NCBI GenBank assembly: GCA_014058105.1
Contig: JACGCM010001659.1
Span: forward strand, 5,639,001 to 5,703,000
Direction: 5' to 3'
Length of the DNA stretch: 64,000 bases
From: Kingdonia uniflora
Lineage: Eukaryota > Streptophyta > Magnoliopsida > Ranunculales > Circaeasteraceae
A program made the position numbers and the translations under genes. Shown here piece after piece: positions 10,451-23,816 of this stretch; positions within the stretch are counted from its first letter, which is position 1, and every line of letters starts with the position of its first letter. The notes under the pieces are model-generated. The model made no database searches. It was not told the DNA's origin and saw only the letters and a list, made by a program, of their open reading frames with translations.

Positions 10451-12480
10451 TGAGGGGTTTGGGGTTTCTCAATTTGGTTTTTTTCGTTCTCAATTTATCT
10501 TATTAGTAATTAAATTTTATATTTTGTTCTAATTTTGCACTCCATTGTGTATTTGCAGTTGCAATTGAAAGTATTTTTCTAATAGTGATGATTGGAAATG
10601 TATGATGGAAATAAGATGGGAGGATTGATTATTATGTTTTGTGAAGATATAGTCATTCGACTTTTAAAGCGAAGAATGTTGAATTGGAGTTTATGTTGTA
10701 TTCATAGGCATAATAATCATCCTCTCATCTTCTCCCGAATTCCTTTAATCTGAATCAAGATATGCGTTTACGTATATTTTTTATGTTATCTTCCTTTTTT
10801 CCTTTCCAATGTGTCAAGTTCATATCTGAGGCATATTATGCTTATCAGACTTTTCATTTATTTTTTCTTCTAGAGTAGCCTGAATGGGGTGTACATATTT
10901 TTGGTAAATTATGATTTATGATATTACTCACTTTGTAGTTTTTTCATGTTTTGTATACCATAACCCATATCTGTAGTCGTCTCCAAAGAGATCAAGTTCA
11001 TCTTTGTTTCAAATCAACTGTATGTACCATAGGTACACAAGCTAAATATTAAACCTAATCTAAGGTCCGACAGTGTTCATCTTTGGTGGGGCTTTAGAAT
11101 AATTGGTTTATGATCATAAATGCAATAGGACGAGGTACATTGAGAACAATGACCATGCTTTTTTTTATGTTGTACAACTAAGATCATGAAATTTTGAGAT
11201 TTGGATTTAACAGAGCTTATTTGGTTGCCATAAGCCTTTTATTATTATTGGAACTATACTATGTTATTATTCCTTAGTTAATTGAAACTCGAATAACTAA
11301 ATGATTTTTGTTTTTATTTTGGGTTGGATTGTGTACCCGCTTCAAAGCTTCTATGTGACAACATTAACTGCCCAACAATTACAAAGGCAATGAAGCAACA
11401 TATTAACCAATGCCAAACGAGTAACAAACTTTATAATACCAAAATATTGAAAGGTACTCCCCTTAACATCATTTTTTTTATTCTTCATACTTTTAGTTTG
11501 TAAATGGAAGGTTGTTTTTGTTAGTTCATGCTTATTCACATCTCCTATATAGTATAATATCATAGAGGTTTCTTGCAGTACCATTTTCCTTTTGTTCTTC
11601 TAAAAGTAAAGTATCCAAAAGCTCTCGGAATAAAACTTATAAAACTGTACTTCATTCACCTAGAAAGGATTATTAAATGCAAATTATGATTTTTTTATTT
11701 ATTGTTTTAGTTAAGCATTTAGGATGACTTCGAAGTACATTGAAAAAAATGTAGAGTTAAGTTGTCATTGTCTTAGTCTGAGATTAAGAGTTGTATACGG
11801 GGAACCACTTGATTGTTTTAGTTCACATCTAAGCTCCAAACACTAATCTTGATTGATGTGAAGTTGCTTTAAGAATTAAAGTACCTTTGGAACTCATAAA
11901 AAGTAGTGTTTCCATACCAATCACCACCGTCATCTAGATGAAAAGTTCCTGAGTAATACAAGATCTAACATTGGAAACCTACATTTGAAATGGAATTAGA
12001 GAAGATATTAATGAAAGAACTCCATCCAGAGAGAACATATCCATAGGTGTGTACTTATTTTCTCAGGAAAGAGATAAAGCGCCTTAGGCAAAGCATTCTA
12101 GGTTTGAATCCTCTGGACCCTTTGTGTCATCGTAAAGTTTGAGAGCCCTATAATGTATCCAACCATAGTAAGGGAAAGATGGGGAAGTACACATATCTGA
12201 GTGAGTGTTATAGCTATGATTGAAGTGGGTAAAACTTCATTTCCAGTTAAGTATAAGGCTATAACTCTTATGCTTCTTAATGTATCTAGCCTATGATTTT
12301 GGGAGGGTCCTCTTACACCATATTAACGGTAACAAATGATTTTATTAGCAAAGCACTCTAGTCTTTGGAGGAGCTACTCCACACCATTTACCCGCGACAT
12401 ACAACACGATAGAATATGCCGTAAAAGTTATTGAAAGAGGTGAATTACAGTTCACCCTAGAGAATATGAATAAAAACCTT
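10451..12480. other. AT-rich, no gene recognised
   Basis: Short open frames on both strands show no motif I can name. A tRNA-like B box (GGTTTGAATCC) occurs at about 12102 without a convincing clover-leaf. Confidence 0.5.
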
Positions 12481-12510
12481 TGTTTTTTGACATAAAGCTG
12501 AAAACCTATG

Positions 12511-12634
12511 CTATGCGCTAGGCTGTGTGGCTTCCCATATCAAGTCTCGGCTCTGCGCACTAGGCTATGTGGCTTCCCATATCAAGTCTATGTTATGCAC
12601 TCACTAGGTATGTGGCTTGCCATATCAGAGTCGC
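12511..12634 (+). repeat. Three diverged tandem units of about 41 bp
   Basis: Each unit contains GCxCTAGG..TGTGGCTTCCCATATCA. Starts are at about 12511, 12551 and 12593. The segment up to about 12850 is more GC-rich than its surroundings and looks like part of an unidentified repeat. Confidence 0.75.
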
Positions 12635-12859
12635 CAAACCAAGTAGGAAACTGAAGCTTGATAGTCTCCCACATCTCCGCATCTTGTAGCGCTATGTGCT
12701 AAACCAAGAGATCTCTTTACGCGCCGCATATGGCATACATAGATGACCGGCTGGAATCCTCTGTCGGTGACTCAGCCTTTCCACCTTGGTAGCGCTGGTA
12801 GATCCCTAATAAATAAGTAGTGCAGCTCTTCTTATTTCTTATTGAGTTCTTTACCCCCT

Positions 12860-14600
12860 TGCTTAGGCTACTCTAACAGATTCTTTAATTTGGCTAGTTT
12901 GAGTATATTGTGGATGGTAAACAATTCATGGAAAGTTAGTCTTAGAAGATGAGCAATCTGGATACCTTGAAATACAATCACCTTTTGAGTTTCTTAACAA
13001 CCCATTATAACTCCTCTATGCTCAATGGAAATAGCTTTTAGCTTCCACCTATAGGGGGAGAACATTGGCATCAAATCATCCTAGGCAAGGTTAAAATATG
13101 GGAAATTCCAGTTCTTACGAGTGTTTTTGTTACACTGATTGTCAATGATCTTGGACATGTTGTGAACCTATTTTCACAAGTCTCTCTCTATCTCTATCTC
13201 TATCTTAATTTGGTGGAGTATGAATGCAAAAAACCTAAGCTCATCCCTGAACAGGTATTGTAATTCTCCCTCCAAACATGATGTACTAGAGCATTGTTCA
13301 GGTTTGTCCATTTGAATACCCAAAAAGTTCATATAAGGGCCTACAAGTCTACATTTGTTACGAGTAATAGTCCAAATAGCTTTTATTAGAAGCAATCTAC
13401 AAATAGGTAATCACATTATCATTATATTGCTTATAAAAAAAGCATTTTGAGTAGTTGCAAAGGTGCCTTTAACCAAGCCTATCATCAGTATTGATGTAAC
13501 CTTTAATAGCCGTCCAGGTTATAACTTATTGTTGGGGGTTACAAATCTGTGCCAACAATCTAATGTCAATTGATCCTTGGTTTCTTAGGTCTGAGTTAAT
13601 TGACTATAGAGTGGAATCAACATAGGTACCCTCTGGAGTAGGTGTCTTGTTAATCTTATGAAAGGAGTTAAGAGATGTAAAATATAACGGGAGGTTGGTT
13701 GTTAGGATGCTATCGAGTTAAAGGGAAGTATGAAGATATTATCTTTGAGTTTAGGTAGTTGCGATGAAAGAGCGCTTAGTTTTATTTGTTACTACTTATT
13801 TCAGTATGCCCCTGATGCTTGGTTCATAAATTTTAATGTGCAGGTGAGACCCAATCATATCATTAGGGTGTTCAAGTTACTTAAGGAAAAGAAGATTCCA
13901 CTCATCATAGTTACATTAGGTGAAGCGGAACCTCTAATGTCGTTAAATCACCAAGTGGGATCCTGGAAGTAGGGTCTTCGATAATACCAAAAGGTAAGAC
14001 TTGAACCAACATACTAATAGATATACTGTTATTGTTATGGAAAAAATGGGTGTACTACCTTTCATTGCCTAAACATGGGAGACATATATTGAGACAGTTA
14101 TTTAATATAACCTTTTACAGTTGTTTTCATTTCACAAGGACTTAGCTTTAAATAAGGGTTGAGAATGGATTAATTCATTTCTTTGTTTTTTTTCCCGAAG
14201 AAGCATTGCTTCTATTTTAATCCACAATAGACATTGCCTTCATGTAGCTAGCAATATGTTGACTAAATTATGAGATTGTGGATATTATTTTCATACTCAA
14301 TAGATGTCTAACACTTAAATGTTTTGCCTTATTTACGAGGACATTCAAATATGACTAATTATGATTATGAGGCTAAAAGCATATGGATCTTTAGCTCAAA
14401 TGGCATAGCACTTGAGAATAAAAGTATTTATATTAAGAGATGGTTATATAAAAATGGTTCAATTCTTTATGATTTTGTGCAATTATCTCATTCAACGTTT
14501 TTTTTAATAACATGTCTTCTCTTGATATCCGTAACAATTTTGGTTGTGTTGGGCAGTTGGAGCACAAACAGGTGGTACGTTATGCCTATTTCTCCATAAT
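12860..14600. other. No recognised gene; unassigned open stretches
   Basis: Open frames at 13730-13972 (IIRVFKLLKEKKIPLIIVTL) and 14324-14599 are unassigned; neither gives a family I recognise. A TCTCTATCTCTATC microsatellite lies at about 13177-13205. Confidence 0.4.
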
Positions 14601-14640
14601 ATCGGGCACACAAATCCTCACCACTTAGGACGATAAAATC

Positions 14641-14784
14641 CAAGTTTTTGGATCCGATGGAGTTTATTACCTTGATATGGATATGAATTATCAGACTGAA
14701 GAAAGGCCTAAAGAGTATGCGGAGATGATTGCTAATGATGTTCCAGGAAATCCCACACCGCACACAGCTGTGTGGGATCCAAAG
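14641..14784 (+). pseudogene. Unidentified exon-like stretch
   Basis: An open run reads VYYLDMDMNYQTEERPKEYA then EMIANDVPGNPTPHTAVWDP, followed by AAAG|GTTAGT, a good 5' splice site. Its composition is much more protein-like than the surrounding DNA. I do not recognise the family and see no partner exon, so it is probably an orphan exon. Confidence 0.35.
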
Positions 14785-14789
14785 GTTAG

Positions 14790-17700
14790 TTGTTGTTTTT
14801 TACTTTTTTATAATGTATTGTTGTATTGGTACGGTCTAGGAACTTTTATAGTGGTGTTCATAGAGAGTTGCCATCAAAATATCATTTACCTTGGGATTAT
14901 TAATTTCTTATGAAGTTCCCCTTATAACTTTCCCTCTTCGAACGAGTTCAAAGAAAATTGAAAGGAAAAAAGAAAAGAAAAAAAAGAAGCATTTTGCTTC
15001 CCCATATTTGTCGCCTTTTAAAAGGCAAAATTACGTATCAAGTAAATATCAAATCATAAAGGATCTGACAGAAAATAGTTTTTTGTCATGGACATCTCAA
15101 CTACTACACTTCTCCTCCTAAGCTTTTAGCAGAACGTAACTATTTCTTATTTATGTTCCATTTCCCAAACTAATAGGATGTTATGGATTTACTTAGTTAA
15201 TGGTGTCTCTCATCTCCTCACTTCTTCCCATATGGATCCAATAAGGTCGAGATTTAATCCAATCATCCATATGCCACTCAAATAATGGTACTTTTTGTAC
15301 CTAAAACAAGAACCATCTTGCTATGTACCCAAATTGTCATTGTGGTTAGTTTGTATTTTTTCCATTAAGGTCTTTGGACTTGATACCAAAAGTTATATTT
15401 TTAATATTAGCAACCAAATATAGTTCAACAACATTAGATTTTTAATGCTCATCTTAAGTGGTTTTTCTTTTAATTGGCACTATAATAGTTTTGATCTATC
15501 TCATTTATATGTTTTATACATCTTACCATTTGTTCAGTAATTCTTTTACTTCATGTCCCTGGCTTGATGCATTTTTTATGTTCTCTCTCAAAAACAAATA
15601 TTTTGATGGCACTTGGTTAGATTCTTACAATGGACTCGAGTAAATAATTAATTGCAATCTATCTTTTCTATATGGGACACTTATGGGAGCTTTATGATCA
15701 GGGATATTATTTAATTTCTCATTGAGTTTCATAAGTGTAAGGGAAAACTTAGTATCTTTTTCTTCTTAAAAATATCAATAATGTTAGGCTACTTTAGCCA
15801 AATCTTGAGTATTATGTACTGGAGCATAGACTACTCAAGAATGATGGAGATGTTACACTCTTTATCTCAAGGGAAAGATGGCTAGAAGCATTTGGTACCA
15901 CCTTATGTCTGTAATGTATAAATTAAAACCTCATCTTTTTGTTTATTTAACCGAATCCAAGGCAATTTTTTTACTATTGAAAGTAAGTAAACTCACTTTT
16001 ACATCTTTCTCAACATCAAGAAGAACTTCATGAAAATCTTTGAAAATTTGCAATTTAAAGATCTTTACAACTCTCATGACTACACAGTTGTAGATTTTAT
16101 TGTTGACATGCAAATACTAGATGTTTTCGTAATATTCTTACAATGATCGCGTTGAGTGGCTCCAATTTACATATTCTCTCCTTTTTGACAAGTATGTAAG
16201 ATTTGTTGTTGTTTAATTTTATTCAATAAAGTTTGCAAGGTTTCGATCTTTGCTGATATGCTTTAGTTGAAATCAATGGCTTCAATTGGTACACTATAAA
16301 TATTTTTGATTACCAATTTTTTCATTGCTTTCGAAATTCTAACCCTTTGTTCTGTGTATGATAGTCTAAAAACATTTGCTTATCATTTTATTTTAGGTTT
16401 CTTGAAGTGCCTGACAAATGCAAAGATAAACTGAGTAGATGATCATTCTTTGATGTACAATGGATTTGCTAACTTATCATATACAAGACTATAAATAACA
16501 CTGTCTGTGCCACATATAGTTATGTATATGAAAATAACAATGACGTTTTTTCTGATGTGAAATGTATCTAAAATGTTATGTTACTTACAAGGTTGTATTA
16601 GTAACTCTATTTTGATAAGATATTCATTTTGTAATAGAGAATCCACAACGATGTTTTGTCAATGAAATGTCCATTTTTGGTGTGAGATGGTAAACATTTC
16701 CTTTATAGATTATTTCGAGGGTACTTCTATATATTGTTTTCAATAATGATGTAGGATGATGACAGGGTTAACACTTAAGTAGTGCTTGAAATGGTAAATA
16801 CTACGTTAATTATCATTTACCTAGATCGAAAAGTAAACATACAAAGTCTAAGTTTGCTATGTGGTTTCCTCCAAACTTTGGTTAAAGTAATAGAATAAAA
16901 TATAAAATATTTCATGGTTAATATACGAAAAACACCCTTATCATACAACCAGGTTTTTACTAATCATATGTTTTAAAAGAGTACCAAAGTATTTTATTAG
17001 TGACTTGGTTCATAAGTTTATTTACTACTTCTACGATATAAAAAATATAAAAGAATGCCAAAGTTTATGTTTCTTATTAATTTTCCATTTAAAAGTATGG
17101 TTAATGAACAATAAAGAACATGAGTTTTATTCCTTATATACTGCATTTACCTACCGTTGTCCTATGTGGCGTACTTTGTGGCAATTCTTAAATTAATAAA
17201 TTGGGGAATAAATCTTGAATAGACTAATAAAAATACTCCCTCTTTTACATGAACAGAAATCCCAAACTGTTTCATCTTCATAAATATTATCAAACCCACT
17301 ATCTTCTAACATCAATTCTAAAAATCAATGCAACACAACAGTTATGTTTAGCTTTATCCTCCTTTTCATCTTTCTTACGTTTATGTCTCATAATTTAAAG
17401 GCATTAACTCAAAGAAACATTTTCATCAGATTGATTAGAGGAAAAACAACCTAAATCTAGAGAAGAAACTCTCTAGGTTGTTTGAGTTGTTTTATTGACT
17501 GAATGCAAAGTAAAACCAGCTACTTTTTTTTTGTTTCAAAGTAATGTTGTTTCCTAGAAGAAAAAAAAAATACAATGTTGTTTGAGTTATTTCATCAACT
17601 GATTGTATATGGTTAATCTCTATTAGGTTTCCCCAAACAGGCAATCAATTTTATGATATTCAAGTTATTTTTTCAGGAACCAAAGTTCTCTCTAGTACTC

Positions 17701-18590
17701 CATCTTTTGTCCCCTAAATCTGCATTAAACATGGTATCCCTCCTTAGTATACTGGTTTCTAGGATTTTCAGTTTCTTAATGGATTTGAGAAAATATATCT
17801 TTGTTGGGTTAGAGTTTTTCTGATTTATGGTTTACATTAAGAATGTATAGATTTTTCATTTTCTTTCAGTTGTAGTGGTTTTGAGTTTATGTTGGTACTT
17901 TTTTTCTTCTTCTTGATTTTCATGCAAAAATTGTAGCAGATTTTGAATTGCTTATTCAAAATTGGGATTGACATGGGTTTATTATTGATGTTAAGCAATT
18001 AAAATAGCCACTCCGGCGAAGGTGACAGTGAAGGATTCAAAGAAGATTTGAACTGCGATGACCATTGGGATGATTAATAGTTTTTCCAAATGTCACCGAT
18101 AGATACAGTGTATACTTTATTGTTTGACTCAATTTCAAATATAAGGTCTGATTTATATTTAAAAAGAAAATGTAACTATGATTTATTTTTTATCTGAAAT
18201 TTTACTTATGTGCTCCTCGGTGACTTTAAACCCTAAGAAAAACTTTTATCTTGCTATTCCATTGTTCTCTCAAAAGTTAAGTTAAGGGAGACTCGACTTA
18301 CTTATGGTATTTCTCAATCTTGGATTCATAACATTATAAACTTAATCATATGTGCGTAGCATGGAATCATAACCTAGTCTATTATACATTAGGCAACAAT
18401 GTTTTTCATATAGACATATCTGTCATTGTCTCAAGGATAAAGAGGGGTTGAGATTTGTGGGAGAGAGAGAGAGAGATCGACAGACAAGATTTGTTTAACT
18501 ATAATACTTATGGGTAGTTTGGACAAAATACATAAAATGGTACTTTAGTCTCTCTCCCATCAAAGCATATAGCCCGACTCTTCTTCTTCT
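14790..18590. other. Long AT-rich stretch, no gene seen
   Basis: About 3.8 kb without a frame, splice pattern or repeat that I can name. GA microsatellite at about 18463-18476. Approaching 18600-18800 it becomes leader-like (CT-rich) ahead of the PPR pseudogene. Confidence 0.5.
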
Positions 18591-18808
18591 CCATCTCTCC
18601 ACATTTGGTTAACGATGATGATCAAAAAGAAGACGATAACCAAAGTTTGGTATTTAATTAGAGATCAAAGATGCCTACTTTATTTTCTTTCCTCCACAGA
18701 TCAGGTCTGGTCATTTAATACCTCTTTGGGGTTTAGTAGTTTGTATTTTGGCGGAACACTTACACTTACACTCAAGTTGTAAAGCTTCATCTCACAACAT
18801 TAATCTCT

Positions 18809-19846
18809 TTGAATCCACCATTTTTACAACCCCAGTTCTTCACTAACCTTCTTCCCCACCAACACCATCTTGCCCCCAAACACCAATATTTCGCAAAATC
18901 AGTAATATCTCTCATCAAATCAAGAACATTGTCAAACACCCATTTGCACCAAATCCATGCCAAGCTAATCCAAACCTCACTTATTCAAGAACCCATTGTT
19001 TTAAATCAGTTCTTATCGCGTGTCATGCTCTATCCAGTCCCAAATCTTTATTACTCCCTTCGAGTATTCGCGTAAATTGAGACACCCAATATCTGTCACT
19101 ATAATCCCATGATAAGGGGGTATTCCCCGAGTGAGTTTCCAAAGGAGGGGTTTTGTTTCTATAATGAAATGAGAGAGCGAGGTATTTGGGCTAACCCCTT
19201 TTCTTCTTCCTTTATTTTGAAATCGTGTATTTGTTTTGCATCGTTAGTTTTTGGTACGCAGATTCACAGTAGGATTTTGGGCAATAGGCATCTGTCGGAT
19301 TGTCTTTTGCTTACTACTTTGATGGATTTTTATACGATTTGTGGGAGTGGGAATTAGGGGGCGAGGGTGTTTAATGAGATGCCGGATAGAGATACGGTTG
19401 CGTGGAATGTATTGATATTATGCTATGTTTGTAATGGTCGAATGCGGGATGCATTTAGCTTATTTGATGTTATGCAGAAACCTGAGAATGGGTGTAAACC
19501 GGATAATGTCATGTGCTTGCTTCTTCTCCAGGGGAGTGCCCAGTTGTAGGGGTTGAGTTTTGGTGAAAGGGTTCATGATTATGTTGAGGAACATGGTTAT
19601 GGAAAATCAGTTAAGATATGCAATTCACTTATAGCCATGTATGCAAGATGTGGGTATGTGGATAAAGTTGTTTGGGTGTTTCGAGGTATGCTCCTGAAGG
19701 ACGTGGTTACTTGGACTGCATTGATTATTGGGCTGATGATAAATGGAAAAGATAGATATGTTATTGAAGCATTCACGGAGATTCAGAGAAGAGGTGTTCA
19801 CCCTAATGTTCAAACGTTTACTAGGGTCTATTTGATTGGTACTTAA
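18809..19846 (+). pseudogene. PPR protein pseudogene, one frame with three internal stops
   Basis: A 345-codon frame encodes an E/DYW-type PPR protein for organelle RNA processing. It begins MNPPFLQPQF, continues with the typical LHQIHAKLIQTSLIQEP, then ETPNICHYNPMIRGYSPSEF, RVFNEMPDRDTVAWNVLILC, LSFGERVHDYVEEHGYGKSV and VKICNSLIAMYARCGYVDKV, and ends DVVTWTALIIGLMINGKDRY. Stops are TAA at 19073 (probably from CAA), TAG at 19355 and TAG at 19547, all in one frame with no indel. The frame ends at 19844, short of the usual C-terminal E domain. Point mutation alone seems to have killed it. Three stops make stop-codon readthrough very unlikely. Confidence 0.87.
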
Positions 19847-19947
19847 GTTTGATTGCTATTGTTGTTGTTGTGCTTATATCGATATGTTATTGTTGATCTT
19901 TCACATTCCCTCTTCTCTTGATTGAAGGACCTCGCAAATCATCTCTA

Positions 19948-21110
19948 ATGGCGACGAAACATGATTCAACAACTACACCTGTAGCAGCAACAGAGGATGT
20001 GATTCAAACTCTGATTGAACATTTGGTTCAACCATTGTTGCCTACTAAAGCTAAGGGTGAAACTAATCTTTCTCGCCAATAATCCGTTGCAAAATAGGTA
20101 ATCCCTTTGTATGTCTATCTTTGAAGATTGTTTTCGCTGTTACATGTGTATGCATTGTTGGGTTTTAGGTTTAGAAGGGGTTTGAGATTGCCCAATTAAT
20201 TAATTTAAACAAAGAGAAGTTTTTTTTTTGATTATTTAAGTACATGAGCTTGAATCCTGGTTGCCCAAATGGGCCAAATTTTACCAATGTTTTGCAAACC
20301 CCCTAATGGGTTAAGTTCTATGTTAGGCAAGGAAACTCAAGGGCAAGACCGATAGACAGAAATGAGAGGGGAATGTCCCTCTGTGTTTTTACAGTCATTG
20401 AGACTCTGCTTGGGACACCAGAAATGTTTGAGATTGGAAAGGTTTTTGGGGATTTAGGCGATTCTTGGCTACTGAGTATTTCGTTTAACCATGTTTTCAT
20501 ATCATACACGAATCTAATGACATGTATTTTGTATTTTCTCAATGGCATCTATGTTTTTTTTATACCCGTTTTAAGCATTTTCTGTAACTAATATAGTGAT
20601 TTTCTTCAGATGCATGCAGTGGTATTGCTCTACAACTACTTCCAAAAAAAGCAATTTCCAAAGCTTGAGTATCTCGATGGGGAATCATTATGTAAAGTTG
20701 TTGTAAATGCCAAGAGAAATCTTTTGGCATTTATGAAAGATATGTCAACACTGTATATTTGAGTTATGTTGGAAAATCAATTTTCAATCACAGAGCAAGA
20801 AATTGTGGATGCATGTAATATCTGTACAAGTTTAGGTGCACCAAGAGTTGCTCCAAGAATTAATGAATGGCCAGTTTCCAAAATTGTAGTTTTGCTAACG
20901 GATTCCACATAGAACAACTATTTGTTGTTGCACGACTCCATAGCTGTGGGAGTTTGGTCTCTAATTGAAAAGAACCTTGGCGACTCCAATGATAAATTAT
21001 AAAATACAAACAAAATTACAAAAACTGCCAACAATCCATTGAATGAAGCACTAAAAGCTAATGTATCTAGCTCCCGGGTACTTGCCTTTTCAGCTGTTAA
21101 GGAAAAAACA
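19948..21110 (+). pseudogene. Plant-specific protein family of unknown function, pseudogene
   Basis: Exon 1 (19948-20097) reads MATKHDSTTTPVAATEDVIQ then TLIEHLVQPLLPTKAKGE. Two CAR-to-TAR stops follow, TAA at 20080 and TAG at 20095, the second directly before the GT donor. Exon 2 starts at 20610 after TTCTTCAG and reads MHAVVLLYNYFQKKQFPKLE, with later IVDACNICTSLGAPRVAPRI and NEWPVSKIVVLLTDST. Stops occur at about 20760 and 20910. A frameshifted tail with RVLAFSAVKEKT extends to about 21110. I recall this architecture from a conserved plant family (QQSVAKQ, then HAVVLLYNYY) whose function I do not know. Confidence 0.62.
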
Positions 21111-21752
21111 TGTATCCTGTTTTTGTAACATCTCATGTTGCTTTGTTACGTTTTTTATATCCGACAATCTAGCGCCTCATTTTATAATTTTCGTTTTTGC
21201 TAACAATTCTAATTTGTGATATGGGTTTTCATTTATTGTTGTATTGATAGGGTTTTGATTCTTTACTACTTTACTTAGGGTTTCTCTCAATCTCTGTATT
21301 GGGGCTTAAGAAGATAAGGTTCTATTATTTATAGTACTAGAATTTATTAACAAATCCTTCTCTGTATTGGGACACAGGCTAAATAGGATACTTAGAGGTT
21401 GCTTGGTTCTTAGATTCTATTTAGTTCGAGTAACTGTTATTGTGGGTTACTTTGCACCTTAGAGAGTAACTAATCGGAAGATTAGGAGCAATCCATCTAG
21501 CATCTGTCATAAGTATTTAATTGTTGTAAAGCTTTGGAATCTGGAAAAATATGAGACTTAAATATTGGCTCAGAAAGAATATGATTGTAATGATTATAAG
21601 CTCTTTGGAAAACCCTAATAACAGTACGAGCATCTTCAGTATTTAGTCTTCATGTTTCATAGAGTATATATTACATTTTCTTTTCACTTTAAAATTATAA
21701 TCTCTCTATGGTGTTTGGTGTATTGTTGGTGTCTATGATAGTATGTTATACA
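21111..21752. other. AT-rich spacer, no gene seen
   Basis: No recognisable coding sequence between the unknown-family pseudogene and the hAT-like element. Confidence 0.5.
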
Positions 21753-22513
21753 TAGGGCTGGTAGTTTGGGCGGTCGAGTTGGGCTCGGGCCGAGTTTTTT
21801 TGGGCCTAACAAATATTCAGGCTGGGCTGGGCCATATACATTTTTTGGGTTGGGCCAGGCCGGCCCAGAGTTAACATACTTCAGCCCATGGCCCGCCCAT
21901 GGTATAATCGGGTTGGGACGGGCCGGGTTTCAGCGGGCCATTCCGGGCCGGGTTTAACTGGCCAGGCTAAAATGTACGTTTCGGGCCAGGCTAGAAGGGG
22001 CGTTTCGGGTCGGGTTTAAATGAAACATAGGGACTAAAGTCACAAGCACTTCTTCATACATAAACAAGGTTTAAAGGTATACTCAAAAAATATAAGATTT
22101 GAAGGCATAAATAACTAAAGTCACAAACACTTCTTCATACATAAACAAGGTTTAAAGATATACTTAGAAAACAAAAGTCTTGGGTACCCCTTCATGCAAT
22201 CATGCAAAAATAATGATAATTAGGGCATAAAAAATAAGGGAGGCCATTTACTCAAAATGTGGAGTTAATCACTCATTTTGCCGGGCTTTAAAACACTTGG
22301 GCTTGTTCGGGCTAGTTTAGGCCGGGCTTTGTACGTGTCACTTCCGGGCCAGGCTTGGGCAGCCCGCTGCCTAAATAAGGTGGCCCATGGCCCGCCTATG
22401 CAATTAGTTGGGTCGGTTCAAGCTGGCCCGAATATCATATCGGGTCGGGTTGGGCTGGATTTTTTCCAGGCTGGGCCGGGTCGGGCTATGGGCTTTGGCC
22501 CATTTTGCCAGCA
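21753..22513. mobile_element. hAT-like non-autonomous element with GGGCC-rich subterminal arrays
   Basis: Both ends are packed with GGGCCGGGC/GGGCTGGGCC-type repeats and the middle is AT-rich, the pattern of plant hAT MITEs. The left end TAGGGCTGGTAGTTTGGGC pairs imperfectly with the inverted right end GCTGGCAAAATGGGCC. Flanks GTTATACA and CTTATATT share TTATA and may be a decayed 8-bp target duplication. No transposase is encoded. A 35-bp segment (ACTAAAGTCACAA..CACTTCTTCATACATAAAC) is repeated inside. Confidence 0.65.
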
Positions 22514-23816
22514 AAACTTATATTGAGAGAAACACACGAACCTTTTGTTTTGTGCGCATTAGCAATAACTACCAATTATTATGACTAAACAACTACCAAA
22601 TAACAGTATGAAGGAAGTGTCGTGTCAATGAGTTTGAGAGGTTTTAGCGCCGAAGACACGTTAATAGATAATTATTTAGCGCAGAAGGCGTGTTGGCGTA
22701 ATTGTCGCGAGCCACGGGTAGTACTAGTCTGACCGACCGGTAGGAAGGCCACTCTACAGATAACTACACAAAAATGTTCTTGGTGGTTACAAAGTGGTTA
22801 GATGGTAGTCCGTCTGAAGCAATTTTCAGGCTGTTTTGCTCTTTAAATTCAAATTCATCGCCATTATTTTAGGAACCTTTAAATTCAAATCCATGTGCGT
22901 AATTTTAGGAAACCTCAAACCAATTTGACTAAAGATTTTATTTGCTTCCTAAAGTGTCCCTTGAGTTTTTTCTACTATATTTGGGTGTAAATAGAAATTT
23001 GTTAAAATCCAAATGGCATTTATGTCATATTGTGTTTGAAGGAGTTTCTCTACCAACGACTCTCTACACTTATCTCAACAAAACTGAGTTATGTTCTTCT
23101 CGTATCTCACTCTCTTCCTCATAAAAATTTCTCTCATCCCAATCTCATTAAAACTCTCACTATCCAAATCTCATTAAATCTCTAAGTTTTTTTCGAAAAT
23201 ACTTATTACAAAGCTCAGTAAATTTTACTCTGCAACACCACCTAATACTAGGTGTTTTCTACAAACTCCTCAAATCTTACATCATTGTCACTATTTTCAA
23301 CAGTTGGTAGCTTCGTCTCTCTCTTACCGAAGAACACTTCAACAAAACTTAACAAGGATTACACTCGATTCCGTGGCAGAAATTGTTTGCGATCATTGGT
23401 GTTACTCCCGATCGGTAGCCAACAACAAACCTTGTTGGTTCAACTCTACAAGGTACACATTTCTTCCTTAGTAATCTTTCTTTGCTTTAGTAACCATGTT
23501 TATCTCATTAAAGTTCTACAATTTTGGTAATTTTACCATTAATACTGTGGTAACTAAAGAAATACTATGGTAACTTCACCATTAATTCTTCCCCGTCCTA
23601 TCCGGATTTCCCATATCTTTACCACGTCTATCCTTATATTCAGGCGCTCTCCCATCTTGTCGTAATTCCACGTCTATCCCGGTCTCTATGCTCTCTTTGA
23701 ACTTTTGTTTGAGTGCCTCAGGATCTGGCTCGCCCTCCTCCACAGTTTCCTTTGTGCTTTCCCACAGGGATCCAATTGAAGCATTCCATGCTTCGGTGGA
23801 AGTTCGTCTCATCCCC
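22514..23816. other. No gene seen; holds a terminal-repeat-like motif
   Basis: At 22762-22830 the sequence ACTACACAAAAATGTTCTTGG and its continuation is the inverted equivalent of 25265-25326 and 35690-35750. Two related blocks of about 45 bp (CTTTAAATTCAAAT...ATTTTAGGAA) lie at 22838-22920. A minus-strand open frame at 23582-23890 has no known motif. Confidence 0.4.

Noticed and set aside
12080..12125. Possible tRNA gene
   Set aside because: A B-box-like GGTTTGAATCC is present, but I could not build acceptor and anticodon stems.
14324..14599. 91-codon frame with a hydrophobic stretch
   Set aside because: AT-rich DNA readily gives such frames; no homology, splice sites or leader found.
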